The position numbers and the translations under genes are program-made. From positions 86,940 to 150,939 of the forward strand of contig JAUXSE010000063.1 in the NCBI GenBank assembly GCA_030681515.1: DNA of 64,000 nt. The letters run 5' to 3'. Below the pieces are notes generated by a model that was given only the letters and a program-made list of their open reading frames with translations, was not told the origin of the DNA and searched no databases. This document shows, piece after piece, positions 54,224 through 63,073 of this stretch. Numbering within the stretch: the first letter of the stretch is position 1; every line of letters starts with the position of its first letter. The stretch is from Geothrix sp. GTDB taxonomy: Bacteria; Acidobacteriota; Holophagae; Holophagales; Holophagaceae.

Positions 54224-55888
54224 ATGGCAGAAGCACCACGGAAGATGCTCGGTGAGCGCCTCATGGACCGGGGCCTCATCACGGAGCGCCAGCTGGACCT
54301 CGCCATGCGCGAGCAGCGGCGCACCGGGGCCATGCTGGGGGAAACCCTGACCCAGCTCGGCCTGGTGACCCACCAGTCCATCGCCTCCGTGCTGGCGGAA
54401 CAGGGCGGCGTGACCTTCCTGGACCTGGCCGAGGCCGATATTCCCGCCGAAGCCCTGGCCCTGCTTCCCGAACCCCTGGCCCGCCGGTTGAGCGTGATTC
54501 CCGTGGCCCTGGAAGGCTCCGTCCTGGTTCTGGCCATGGCCAACATCTACGATGTGGAAGCCCTGGGCGACGTGGAGGCCCTCACCCGGCGGCGGGTGCG
54601 GGTGGTCGGGGCCTCGGAGGAGGACATCCTCGCCCGCATCAACGAAGCCTACGGCCAGCGCAAATCCATCGAAGAACTGATTGAGGAGGCCATCCAGGCC
54701 AGCGCCGGCCCCGACGACGACGACCCGGGCGGCCTGCCGGTGGTGCGCCTCGTGGACCAGCTGCTGGTCAAGGCCATCCAGGACCGGGCCACGGATCTGC
54801 ATGTGCAGCCCGGAGAACACACGGTGCTGACGCGGTTCCGCGTGGACGGGCTGCTCCAGCAGGGACCGAGCCTGCCCAAGGCCGTCCAGTCCGCCATCAC
54901 GGCCCGCCTCAAGATCCTCGCCCAGGTCAACATCGCGGAAAACCGGGTGCCCCAGGATGGCAAGTTCCAGTTCCGCCACGGGAAGCGGCGCTTCGACCTG
55001 CGCGTGAACTTCCTCCCCAACATCCACGGCGAGAAGGTGGTGCTCCGGGTGCTCGACAAGACCAAGCTCGTGCTGGGTCTCGATCAGCTCGGCATGCCCG
55101 AAGCCGTGCTGGCGGGGTTCCAGCGGCTCCTGGGCAGGCCCCACGGCGTGCTCCTGGTGACGGGCCCCACCGGCAGCGGCAAGACCACCACCCTCTACTC
55201 CGCCCTCAGCACCCTGAACAGCAGCGAGCATTGCATCGTGACCGTGGAGGATCCCGTCGAGTACGAGCTTCCCCTCATCACCCAGACCCAGGTGAACGTG
55301 AAGGCGGGGCTCACCTTTGGCGCCGGGCTCCGGGCCATCCTTCGCCAGGATCCCGACATCATCCTGGTGGGCGAGATCCGCGACCAGGAGACCGCCGAAA
55401 TCGCCTCCCGCGCCGCCATGACTGGCCATCTGGTGCTGTCCACCCTGCATACCAACGATCCCATCAGCGCCATCCCGCGCCTGGTGGATCTGGGCCTCAG
55501 CCGCCTGGATCTGTCCTCCACCCTGCTGGGGGTGCTTTCCCAGCGCCTGGTCCGGGTGAACTGCCCCTCCTGCGCCGCGCCGGAACCGCCGGCCCCGGAT
55601 CTCCTGGCCCTGCTGAAGCCCCATCAGCGCGAAGGGACCTGGTCCGTGGGCAAGGGGTGCGACGCCTGCGGCCTCACCGGGGTCCGGGGGCGGCGGGCCA
55701 TCCATGATCTGCTCACCATCAGTCCCGAGGTGCGCGAGCGGCTCGCCTCCGGTGTCGCGCTCCAGGAAGTGGAAGCCCAGGCCCGGCGCGAGGGAAAGCG
55801 CAGCCTCTTCGAGCACGCCCTGCAACTGGCCCAGGACGGTGTCATCAGCCTGGACGAGGCCCTGCGGGTGACCGTGGCGGAGGACTGA
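54224..55888 (+). CDS. Secretion/pilus assembly ATPase (GspE/PilB type)
   Basis: A 554-residue hexameric ATPase that drives pseudopilus or pilus assembly. The N-terminal N1/N2 domain (LGERLMDRGLITERQL) binds the inner-membrane platform. Walker A GPTGSGKTT, the Asp box in VEDPVEYEL, Walker B-like ILVGEIRDQETAEIA and the His box STLHTNDPISA are intact. The C-terminal zinc tetracysteine (CPSC ... CDAC) is present. The next gene starts within its stop (TGATG). Confidence 0.93.
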   Translation: MAEAPRKMLGERLMDRGLITERQLDLAMREQRRTGAMLGETLTQLGLVTHQSIASVLAEQGGVTFLDLAEADIPAEALALLPEPLARRLSVIPVALEGSVLVLAMANIYDVEALGDVEALTRRRVRVVGASEEDILARINEAYGQRKSIEELIEEAIQASAGPDDDDPGGLPVVRLVDQLLVKAIQDRATDLHVQPGEHTVLTRFRVDGLLQQGPSLPKAVQSAITARLKILAQVNIAENRVPQDGKFQFRHGKRRFDLRVNFLPNIHGEKVVLRVLDKTKLVLGLDQLGMPEAVLAGFQRLLGRPHGVLLVTGPTGSGKTTTLYSALSTLNSSEHCIVTVEDPVEYELPLITQTQVNVKAGLTFGAGLRAILRQDPDIILVGEIRDQETAEIASRAAMTGHLVLSTLHTNDPISAIPRLVDLGLSRLDLSSTLLGVLSQRLVRVNCPSCAAPEPPAPDLLALLKPHQREGTWSVGKGCDACGLTGVRGRRAIHDLLTISPEVRERLASGVALQEVEAQARREGKRSLFEHALQLAQDGVISLDEALRVTVAED

Positions 55889-57105
55889 TGGGCGCCCGGT
55901 TCAGCTACGCCGCCCGGAACCTCCAGGGGGCCCGCGTCGAGGGCATCCGCTCCGCCGAGAACGAGGCGGCCCTGGCGGCGGACCTGGCCCGGGAATCCCT
56001 CTTCCTCATCCGGGCCTTCGTGGCCCGCGCCACGGCCGTGGAGCGGTTCAGCGCCCCGAGCATGAAGCGCAAGGAACTGGCCGCCTTCTTCGTCCATCTC
56101 GGATCCTACATCGAGGCCGGCGTCCCGCTGCTCGCGGCGCTCACCGACTACCAGGAGCCGGGGCAGCCCGAGTTCAACGCGGCCCTCCTGGACATGCGGC
56201 GCCGCGTCGAGGGGGGCTCCTCGCTATCGGAGGCCTTCGAGGCCTACCCCAGCCTGTTCCAGCCCATGCTCATCAGCATGATCCGCGCGGGGGAAAGCAG
56301 CGGCCACCTGGATGAGTCCATCCGGGAAGTGGTGAAGCTCGTCGAGTGGGAAGAGCAGTTCGCCGGGCAGGTGAAGCAGGCGGCCACCTATCCCCTGATC
56401 GTCCTCACCATCGTGGCCCTGGTGGTGGTGCTGGTGTCCATCTTCGCGCTGCCCCCGGTGCTCAGGATGCTGGTGGAGTTCCAGGTGCCCCTGCCGCTGG
56501 TGACGCGCATCTTCATCCTGCTGGGCCAGGGGATGGTGGCGTGGGGTTGGATCCTCATCGTGGTCCCGCCCCTGGTCCTGTGGCTGTTCCGCATGGCCCT
56601 GAACCGGCGGCGGGACTTCCGCCTCTGGTGGCACACCCGCCTGCTCCACATCCCCCTGCTGGGCACCCTGCTGGTGAAGCTGGGCCTGTCCCGGTTCGCC
56701 ACCTTCTTCGCCGCCCAGTACCGCGCGGGGCTGCCCATCCTCCAGATCCTGAGGGAATGCGCCAGCGTCACGGGCAACGACCGGCTGGGCTGGTGCGTCC
56801 GGAAGATCCGCGAGGGCATCGAATCCGGCGAGCGCCTGGGAGTCATGGCCGCCCAGGTGGGCTACTTCCCCCCGCTGGTGGTGCGGATGTTCTCCATCGG
56901 CGAAGAGGCGGGCAACCTCGAAACCACCCTGGCCAAGGTGAGCACCTACTTCGACGCCGAGGTGCAGGCCGGCCTCAAGCGCTTCTTCCAGATGCTCGAG
57001 CCCCTGCTGCTCATCAGCCTCGCCGGCATCGTCGTGTTCGTGGCCGTGAGCATCCTGCTGCCCATCTATTCGCTGATCGGAGGCATCAATGCGTCGGCGA
57101 AGTAG
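55888..57105 (+). CDS. Inner-membrane platform protein (GspF/PilC type)
   Basis: A 405-residue polytopic protein with two GspF domains, each containing the FxxxLxxYIEAGVPLLxAL-type motif (AAFFVHLGSYIEAGVPLL and FATFFAAQYRAGLPILQIL), and three membrane helices. It forms the assembly platform that the ATPase turns. ATG overlaps the stop of the ATPase gene, and its end overlaps the next pseudopilin gene by 17 bases. Confidence 0.93.
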   Translation: MGARFSYAARNLQGARVEGIRSAENEAALAADLARESLFLIRAFVARATAVERFSAPSMKRKELAAFFVHLGSYIEAGVPLLAALTDYQEPGQPEFNAALLDMRRRVEGGSSLSEAFEAYPSLFQPMLISMIRAGESSGHLDESIREVVKLVEWEEQFAGQVKQAATYPLIVLTIVALVVVLVSIFALPPVLRMLVEFQVPLPLVTRIFILLGQGMVAWGWILIVVPPLVLWLFRMALNRRRDFRLWWHTRLLHIPLLGTLLVKLGLSRFATFFAAQYRAGLPILQILRECASVTGNDRLGWCVRKIREGIESGERLGVMAAQVGYFPPLVVRMFSIGEEAGNLETTLAKVSTYFDAEVQAGLKRFFQMLEPLLLISLAGIVVFVAVSILLPIYSLIGGINASAK

Positions 57106-57913
57106 GCGCCCGCAGGCCCACCGCGGCTTCACGCTGCTCGAAGCGGTCATCGTCATCGCCATCATGGCCATCCTCGCCTCCGCCGCGACGCCCCTGCTCA
57201 TGCGGGCCCTGACCCAGCAGCGGGCCCAGCGGACCCGGGACGCGGCGCGCGCGGCCTACGAGGCCCTGGTGGGCGCCCGGGAGCGCAGCGTGCCCAACCT
57301 GGTCACCGATGTGGGCTTCGTGCCGCCGGCCACCCTCGCCGACCTTCGCTTCCTGACCACCATCAACCCCGCCGCGGCCTTCCGGAACGGCCCGGTGCCA
57401 CCCGCCTATCCTTCCGTGGCCACGGGGTTCACCTGGGGCTGGCAGGGGCCCTACTGGACGGCGCCGATCCAGAGCCTGGTGGGCACCAATGGGCTGCCCG
57501 CGGACGGATGGGGGCGACCTTTCCGCTGGCAGGTCAATCAGGTCCAGAGCGCCGGGGCTGACGGGGTGTTCGGCAATGGAGACGATGTGGCCTACCCCCC
57601 CGCGCCCGCCGCAGCGCCGGCCCTGGCGCAGGTGCAGGTGACCCTGGAGCGCCAGCTCCCCCCGCCCGCGGGCCCCCTGCCCCCGCCCGAGACCTTCACC
57701 GTGCAGATCATGGACCGCTCCCAGCAGCAGCTTCGGACGCGCACCGCCGGCACCTTCACCTTCACGGGGAGCGGCACCGGCACGACGGCGCCCCTGACCG
57801 CCCTTCCCGGCGCGGTCCTGATCCAGGTCACCAGCGCCGTGGGCAACCAGTCCCAGACCGCCACCCTGGCCCCCGGCGAGACCCGGGTCATTCTCTTCCG
57901 CACCAATCTCTGA
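57089..57913 (+). CDS. Second pseudopilin of the operon
   Basis: A 274-residue prepilin with a long basic leader (MRRRSRRPQAHRG) cut before FTLLEAVIVIAIMAIL, with Glu5. The head is Pro-rich and has a GADGVFGNGDDVAYP motif that could bind calcium. It is longer than GspG or GspH, so it may be a minor pilin or a GspJ/K-like tip component. Translation is coupled to gspF by overlap. Confidence 0.82.
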   Translation: MRRRSRRPQAHRGFTLLEAVIVIAIMAILASAATPLLMRALTQQRAQRTRDAARAAYEALVGARERSVPNLVTDVGFVPPATLADLRFLTTINPAAAFRNGPVPPAYPSVATGFTWGWQGPYWTAPIQSLVGTNGLPADGWGRPFRWQVNQVQSAGADGVFGNGDDVAYPPAPAAAPALAQVQVTLERQLPPPAGPLPPPETFTVQIMDRSQQQLRTRTAGTFTFTGSGTGTTAPLTALPGAVLIQVTSAVGNQSQTATLAPGETRVILFRTNL

Positions 57914-57919
57914 GGCCCC

Positions 57920-59338
57920 ATGTCCCCCCTTTCCAGGCCCTCCGCCCGCCATCCCTACCTCCTGTTCCTGGAGGACCACGGGGCGCGGGTCACCACGCCG
58001 GAGGGCCAGGAACTGGGGCTGATCCTGGACGCGCCCGAGGGCGCCGTCCGCCGGACCCAGTGGGCCGAGGCGTTGCAGCGGCTCCTGCCCAAAGGCGCCT
58101 CCGTGCAGGCCTGCGTGGGTCTTTCGCGCCTCGGCCTCCACTGCCAGGAAACGCCTTCCATGCCCGCCCGGGAGGCCCAGGAAGTGGCCCTGCGCGTGGT
58201 GGCCGCCGAGCAGCCGGGGGCGGCCATGCTGGTGGGCCACGCGCTGGATCCCGATGCGGAGGCCCGGGGCGGACATATCCACTGGACCGCCTGGCTGCCC
58301 GCCTCGGATCTCAACGGTTGGGCCTCGGCCCTGGAAGCCTCAGGCATGGACTGGGTCCATGCCTCCGCCTGGCCCCGGGTCCTGCTGAGGGCCCTGCCCC
58401 CGGCGCCGGGATCCGCGCGGGACCGCGTGGTCCTGGCCCTGGCCCCGCAGCTGGGCCGCCTGCTCTTCTTCCGGGGGCCCGCCCTGATTCTCCAGCGGAA
58501 CTTCCGCCTGTCCGCGGACCTGTCCCAGGAGGAAAGCCTGGAACTGGCCGTCGAGGAAACCGCCCGCACCCTCCAGTTCTACAAGCAGCGGTTCCGGGGA
58601 TCCGTCCCGGGCGATCTGCTGGTGGTCGGCGCGTCCATCCTGCCGGAGGCCCTCGATGCCCGCCTGCGCGCCATGGGCCTGGCCACCCGCTGCGCCCCGG
58701 AGCCCCTCGAAGGGCTCCTCCTCCGGGGCCTGGCCCTCGAAAGGGCGGCCCACGGCCTGGATCTGCGGCCCGGCCACGTCCAGGAGGCCCACCGGCGCAG
58801 GACCCTCAAGGCCATCCTGGTCCTGGCAGCCGTGGCCCTCCTGGCCGCCTTCACCCTCGGGGGCGGACTCGTCCACACGCAGGAGAAGCTGCTGGAGGCG
58901 GAAGCGGCCCGCGTGGAAGCGGAACTGGTCCGTCGCCGGGCCGAAGACCAGGGGCGCCTCCGGGTCGTGGCCGCCCGTTTCCCGCTGCTCCGGCTGAGGG
59001 CCGCGGAACAGCGGCAGGCCCAGTCCACCGCCCGGATCAGCCGCCTGGCCGCAACGCTTCTCAGTGCCCCGCCCGGCCTGGAGATCGAGAAGGTGGAGAT
59101 CCAGCAGCATCCGGGCCAGGAGACGGCCCTGGCCTTCCAGGTCAGCGGCACGGCCCTCACGGGCAGCTCCTTCTCGGTGGGACCGCTGGCGGGCTATGTC
59201 TCCGACCTCCAGCGCCTGTCCGGATTGTCCCTGGATCCCCTCAAGGACATCCGCGTCAGCGACCGGGTCGTGGCCGGGGAAACGGGCGTCCAGACCCGGG
59301 CCCTGACCCGGTTCGCCCTGAGCGGGAGCCTCCGGTGA
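57920..59338 (+). CDS. PilM/PilN-like (GspL-like) assembly protein
   Basis: A 472-residue protein. The first 290 residues are weakly actin-like, as in PilM or the cytoplasmic part of GspL. A single membrane helix follows (AILVLAAVALLAAFTLGG, about residues 295-312), and then a coiled coil and a ferredoxin-like periplasmic domain, as in PilN/GspL. Sequence similarity is low; the call rests on topology and on place between a pilin gene and a PilO-like gene. Confidence 0.68.
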   Translation: MSPLSRPSARHPYLLFLEDHGARVTTPEGQELGLILDAPEGAVRRTQWAEALQRLLPKGASVQACVGLSRLGLHCQETPSMPAREAQEVALRVVAAEQPGAAMLVGHALDPDAEARGGHIHWTAWLPASDLNGWASALEASGMDWVHASAWPRVLLRALPPAPGSARDRVVLALAPQLGRLLFFRGPALILQRNFRLSADLSQEESLELAVEETARTLQFYKQRFRGSVPGDLLVVGASILPEALDARLRAMGLATRCAPEPLEGLLLRGLALERAAHGLDLRPGHVQEAHRRRTLKAILVLAAVALLAAFTLGGGLVHTQEKLLEAEAARVEAELVRRRAEDQGRLRVVAARFPLLRLRAAEQRQAQSTARISRLAATLLSAPPGLEIEKVEIQQHPGQETALAFQVSGTALTGSSFSVGPLAGYVSDLQRLSGLSLDPLKDIRVSDRVVAGETGVQTRALTRFALSGSLR

Positions 59339-59949
59339 AGACCCTTCGCACCCTGCTCGCCCTGATCCTGGGACTCGCCCCCCTCCTGTTCTGGCTCCTG
59401 GTGTGGCGTCCGGCCCAGGCCCGCATGGCCGCGCACCAGGCGCGCATCGCCGAGGCCCGGACGCGGATCCAGGAGCTGCCCCGGTACGCGCCCCTGAGCG
59501 ACGAGGAATCCGCCTTCCTGGAGAACTCCGCGGCCCCGTGGAGACAGCGCATCCCCCTGATCCGCGGAGATCGGGACCGGCTGGCCCACTACCACCGGGT
59601 GGTGACCGGCGTGGATCAGGCCCTCCGGCGCGGGGGGCTCCGGATCCATGGCATGCGGTCCAGCTGGGATCCCATCCACGCGAGCTTCACCCTGGACAGG
59701 GAGCTCGCCGGGGATCCCATGGCCAGCCCCCCCCTGGAGAACGCCCAGGACGGAACCCTCCGGGCCTGGGTGCTGGAAGTGCAGCTCGACGGCCCCACGG
59801 GCGGCCTCTTCACGGGGCTCGACCGCCTCGGAGCCATCTCCCCCCTGCTGGAACCCGTGGGCCTCCGCTGGGAGGCCACGCCGGAACGCCGGGCGCAGGC
59901 CCTCTGGCTCCGGAACCTCGTCCTGGTTCCCGCCGATGGACCGAGGTGA
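59335..59949 (+). CDS. PilO/GspM-like assembly protein
   Basis: A 204-residue protein starting with GTG 59335, which overlaps the stop of the previous gene by four bases. A membrane helix (LLALILGLAPLLFWLLVW) near the N-terminus is followed by a helical stretch and a ferredoxin-like domain, the layout of PilO and GspM. The frame stays open far upstream, but that part lies under the previous gene and is not coding. Low sequence identity to known families; the call rests on context. Confidence 0.68.
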   Translation: MKTLRTLLALILGLAPLLFWLLVWRPAQARMAAHQARIAEARTRIQELPRYAPLSDEESAFLENSAAPWRQRIPLIRGDRDRLAHYHRVVTGVDQALRRGGLRIHGMRSSWDPIHASFTLDRELAGDPMASPPLENAQDGTLRAWVLEVQLDGPTGGLFTGLDRLGAISPLLEPVGLRWEATPERRAQALWLRNLVLVPADGPR

Positions 59950-59952
59950 ACC

Positions 59953-60561
59953 ATGTCCTTCGTCGAAGACCACAAGACCTGGATCCTCCCCCTGCTGGGC
60001 CTCGGCGCCGCGGCCGTGGTCTGGATCAATGTGCGGACCTTCAGCCCGGCGGCGCCGGGCCAGGAGCCCCAGCCGGTCCTGGAGTCGGCCCCGATTCCCC
60101 AGGCCGCCCCGGAAGCCCCCCCTTCCCCCGGCATCGGCGAAGCCCTCTGGGACGATCTGCGCCCCGTGGCCTTCGTTCCCCCGGAACTGGAGGCGCGGGG
60201 AGCCCTTGAACAGCAGGCGCTGTCCAGCCTTCCGCCCGAAGCCTTCGCAAGCCCCATGGCCCCCCCGGTCCTCCGCCCCGGCGGGCCGGAACCGGGGTGG
60301 CGTCCCCGGAACGCGCCCGGCTCTGGCGCCGGTGCCCCCGTGGCCGTGCCCCAGGCCGATTTCCTGATCGAGGGCCCCGCCGGGACCCAGGCCTGGTACG
60401 ACGGCCATGGCTACCGCGCCGGCCAGCCCCTCAAGGGGCGGCCCTACACCATCCAGGGCATCCGGATCCGCCCCAGGCCCGGGGTCACGCTCCAGGGCCC
60501 CCCGGGATCCGCCCTCCGCCGCCCCCGTGATACCCCCGCCCCCGCCCCGGAGATCCCATGA
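59953..60561 (+). CDS. PilP/GspC-like protein, Pro-rich
   Basis: A 202-residue protein with an N-terminal membrane helix (ILPLLGLGAAAVVWI), a long Pro/Ala linker and a small beta domain near the end (FLIEGPAGTQAWYDGHGYRAGQPLKG), as in the PilP or GspC HR domain that touches the secretin. It starts four bases after the PilO-like gene and overlaps the secretin gene by four. Assigned by place and topology. Confidence 0.6.
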   Translation: MSFVEDHKTWILPLLGLGAAAVVWINVRTFSPAAPGQEPQPVLESAPIPQAAPEAPPSPGIGEALWDDLRPVAFVPPELEARGALEQQALSSLPPEAFASPMAPPVLRPGGPEPGWRPRNAPGSGAGAPVAVPQADFLIEGPAGTQAWYDGHGYRAGQPLKGRPYTIQGIRIRPRPGVTLQGPPGSALRRPRDTPAPAPEIP

Positions 60562-62153
60562 ACCCTTCCGCTCTCGCCCCCCTGCTCTGCGTCCTCCTGG
60601 CCGGCCCTGGGCCCATGCAGGCCGGGGAAGGGCCGCCCAAGCGCATCACCCTGTCCGTGCGGGAGGCGGATCTGCGCGATATCATCCGCGCCGCCGTGGA
60701 AGGCACCGATCTGAACGTCACCTTCGAGCCCGGCATCGAGACCGTGGTGCGCGGCCTGGATCTGCACGCCGTGACCCTGGAGGAGCTGCTCGATCAGATC
60801 CTGCCGAACTACGGACTATCATCCACGCGCCGGGGCAGGACGCTCCACATCGGCCGCAGCGATGGGGGCATGCGCTTCTTCTCCGTGGATTTCCTGGCCC
60901 AGCGCCGGGTCGGTGCCAAGGAGTTCAAGGTGAACTCCTCGGGCCAGACCATCCAGACCGGGAGCCAGGGGGGCGGAGGCGGCTCCTCGGAGGCGGGCCA
61001 GAGCAGCGCCTACACCTCGTCCCTGGCCTCCGGCAGCGGCGGCGATCCCTGGGCCGAACTCCAGGGCGGGCTCACCACGCTCGTGTTCGGCGAGCCCATG
61101 GAGGGCAGCGACCAGGGCGCCGGATCCGGCGCGCCCCACGGCCCCACCAGCCGCGCCTTCGCCCGGGAGGGCAAGATCCTCCTCATCCAGCCCCACGCGG
61201 GCATGGTGGCCCTCACGGCGGATCCCTACACCCAGAAACGGGTGGAGGCCTACCTCACCGAAGCCCGCCGCCGCTACCGCCGCCAGGTCCTGCTGGAAGC
61301 CCGCATCGTGGAAGTGACCCTGGGCAAGGACAGCCAGATCGGCATGGACTGGAACCGCGCCTTCATCCTCAGCGGCACCGCCGCCGCGCTGGGTTCCGCC
61401 GGCACCACCGCCGGCGCCACCTTCCTCAGCGGCCAGACCATCAATCCGAACACCACAGCAGAGAACGGACTCTTCCAGCTGGTGGTGGACAATTCGCGGG
61501 TGAACGCGGTGCTGTCGGCCCTGGCCCGGGACAACAAATTGCAGGTGCTCAGCGCGCCGCGCATCTCCACCCTCAACAACCACAAGGCCATCCTGCGCGT
61601 GGTGCGCGAAGAAGCCTATTTCCTCCAGACCAGCCAGGCCACGCCCAGCGGGGGCCTGGGCGGCCCCATCATCACCACCAACATCACGCCGCTCGTGGTG
61701 CCCGTGGGCATCGTCCTGGACATCCTCCCCCAGGTGGGGGATGACGGCTTCATCACCCTCGCCGTCAATCCCAGCGTCTCCGAGGTGGTCACCGTGCGGT
61801 CGCTTTCGGTCTCCAGCTCGGGTGGCGGGGCGTCCGCCAACCTGCCCGTGGTGGACCGGCGGGATCTGGATACGGTCGTCCGCATGAGGACCGGGGAAAC
61901 CCTCGTCCTGGCCGGCATCATCAAGGCCAAGGAAGGCGAGGATGACCGCGGCATCCCATGGCTGAAGAACCTGCCCTGGATCGGGAACCTCTTCACCAAG
62001 CGGGAGAAGGCCAAGGTCCATACGGAACTGGCCATCTTCATCACGCCCACCCTCGTGGAAAGCGCCGAGCAGGTGAAGTCCCTCCAGCAGGGCACCGAGG
62101 AAAGCCTCGAAAAGGCCGGCGCGAACCTGGGAGCGCGTCCAAGTAATCGATAG
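60558..62153 (+). CDS. Outer-membrane secretin (PilQ/GspD/MshL type)
   Basis: A 531-residue secretin. The signal peptide ends near residue 22. A short STN/N0-like domain (ITLSVREADLRDIIRAAVEG) and a Gly/Ser-rich segment precede the secretin domain, with VLLEARIVEV, the RVNAVLSALARDN and LQVLSAPRISTLNN region and the final GETLVLAGIIKAKEGED ... GIPWLKNLPWIGNLF signature. It should form the outer-membrane channel. Only one or two N domains are present, like MshL rather than long GspD. Confidence 0.9.
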   Translation: MNPSALAPLLCVLLAGPGPMQAGEGPPKRITLSVREADLRDIIRAAVEGTDLNVTFEPGIETVVRGLDLHAVTLEELLDQILPNYGLSSTRRGRTLHIGRSDGGMRFFSVDFLAQRRVGAKEFKVNSSGQTIQTGSQGGGGGSSEAGQSSAYTSSLASGSGGDPWAELQGGLTTLVFGEPMEGSDQGAGSGAPHGPTSRAFAREGKILLIQPHAGMVALTADPYTQKRVEAYLTEARRRYRRQVLLEARIVEVTLGKDSQIGMDWNRAFILSGTAAALGSAGTTAGATFLSGQTINPNTTAENGLFQLVVDNSRVNAVLSALARDNKLQVLSAPRISTLNNHKAILRVVREEAYFLQTSQATPSGGLGGPIITTNITPLVVPVGIVLDILPQVGDDGFITLAVNPSVSEVVTVRSLSVSSSGGGASANLPVVDRRDLDTVVRMRTGETLVLAGIIKAKEGEDDRGIPWLKNLPWIGNLFTKREKAKVHTELAIFITPTLVESAEQVKSLQQGTEESLEKAGANLGARPSNR

Positions 62154-62160
62154 GGGCACC

Positions 62161-63072
62161 ATGATCTCCATCACCGATCCCATCCAGCCCGCCTTCGCCC
62201 ACATGCGGCGCATCCTGTTCGAGCCCTTCAGCGCCCGGAAATGGTTCGTGCTGGGCTTCGCCGCCTTCCTGGCCCAGCTGGGGGGCGGGGGCGGCAGCTC
62301 GTACAACTTCAACGGCAATCCCTTCGATCGTCCTGCCACCGGCACCGGACCCGACTTCAGCCCCGTGACCTCGTGGATCTCCGCGCACCTGCCCCTGGTG
62401 ATCGCCCTGGGGGTGGTGCTGTTCGTCCTCATCCTGGCGGTGTCCGTCCTCTTCCTGTGGCTGGGCAGCCGGGGCCAGTTCATGTTCCTGGATGGCGTGG
62501 CCCGGGACCGGGCGGAGATCGTGGAACCCTGGACCCGCTTCCGGTCCCTGGGCGACCAGCTGTTCCGCTTCCGGCTGATGCTCATGCTGGCGATGCTGGC
62601 GCTCCTCATCATCTGCGGCGGGCTCGGCGTCCTCATCGCCCTCCCCGATATCCACGCCCGCACCTTCGGCCGCCCGGCCCTCACCGCCCTGCTGGGCGCC
62701 GGCGGCCTCCTGTTCCTGGGCGTCCTCGCCGTCAGCGTCATCGGCGCCCTGCTGCACGATTTCGTGGTGCCCATCATGTACCGCCGCGACCTGGGCACCA
62801 GCGAAGCCTGGGCCATCCTGCGCCGGGATCTCCTGCCGGGGAACGGATGGCGGTTCGTGGGGTTCTACCTGATGAACGCCCTCCTCTGGATCCCCGCCAT
62901 CCTGCTGATCCTGCTGGGCTGCTGCCTCACCTGCTGCCTGGCCCTGCTGCCCTACCTCAGCTCCGTGGCCTTCCTGCCCATCTTCGTGTTCTTCCGCTGC
63001 TACTCCCTGGGCTTCCTGGCACAGTTCGGGGAGGATTGGCGGATCATCCAGGCACCTGAACCCCAGCCATAG
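62161..63072 (+). CDS. Multi-pass membrane protein of unknown function (DUF7544/DUF4013-like)
   Basis: A 303-residue protein with about six hydrophobic segments and a Gly-rich loop (GGGGGSSYNFNGN) after the first. It resembles uncharacterised membrane proteins with a glycerophosphoryl-diester-phosphodiesterase-like membrane domain. It begins seven bases after the secretin stop, so it may belong to that operon, though nothing else links it to secretion. Confidence 0.65.
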   Translation: MISITDPIQPAFAHMRRILFEPFSARKWFVLGFAAFLAQLGGGGGSSYNFNGNPFDRPATGTGPDFSPVTSWISAHLPLVIALGVVLFVLILAVSVLFLWLGSRGQFMFLDGVARDRAEIVEPWTRFRSLGDQLFRFRLMLMLAMLALLIICGGLGVLIALPDIHARTFGRPALTALLGAGGLLFLGVLAVSVIGALLHDFVVPIMYRRDLGTSEAWAILRRDLLPGNGWRFVGFYLMNALLWIPAILLILLGCCLTCCLALLPYLSSVAFLPIFVFFRCYSLGFLAQFGEDWRIIQAPEPQP

Positions 63073-63073
63073 G

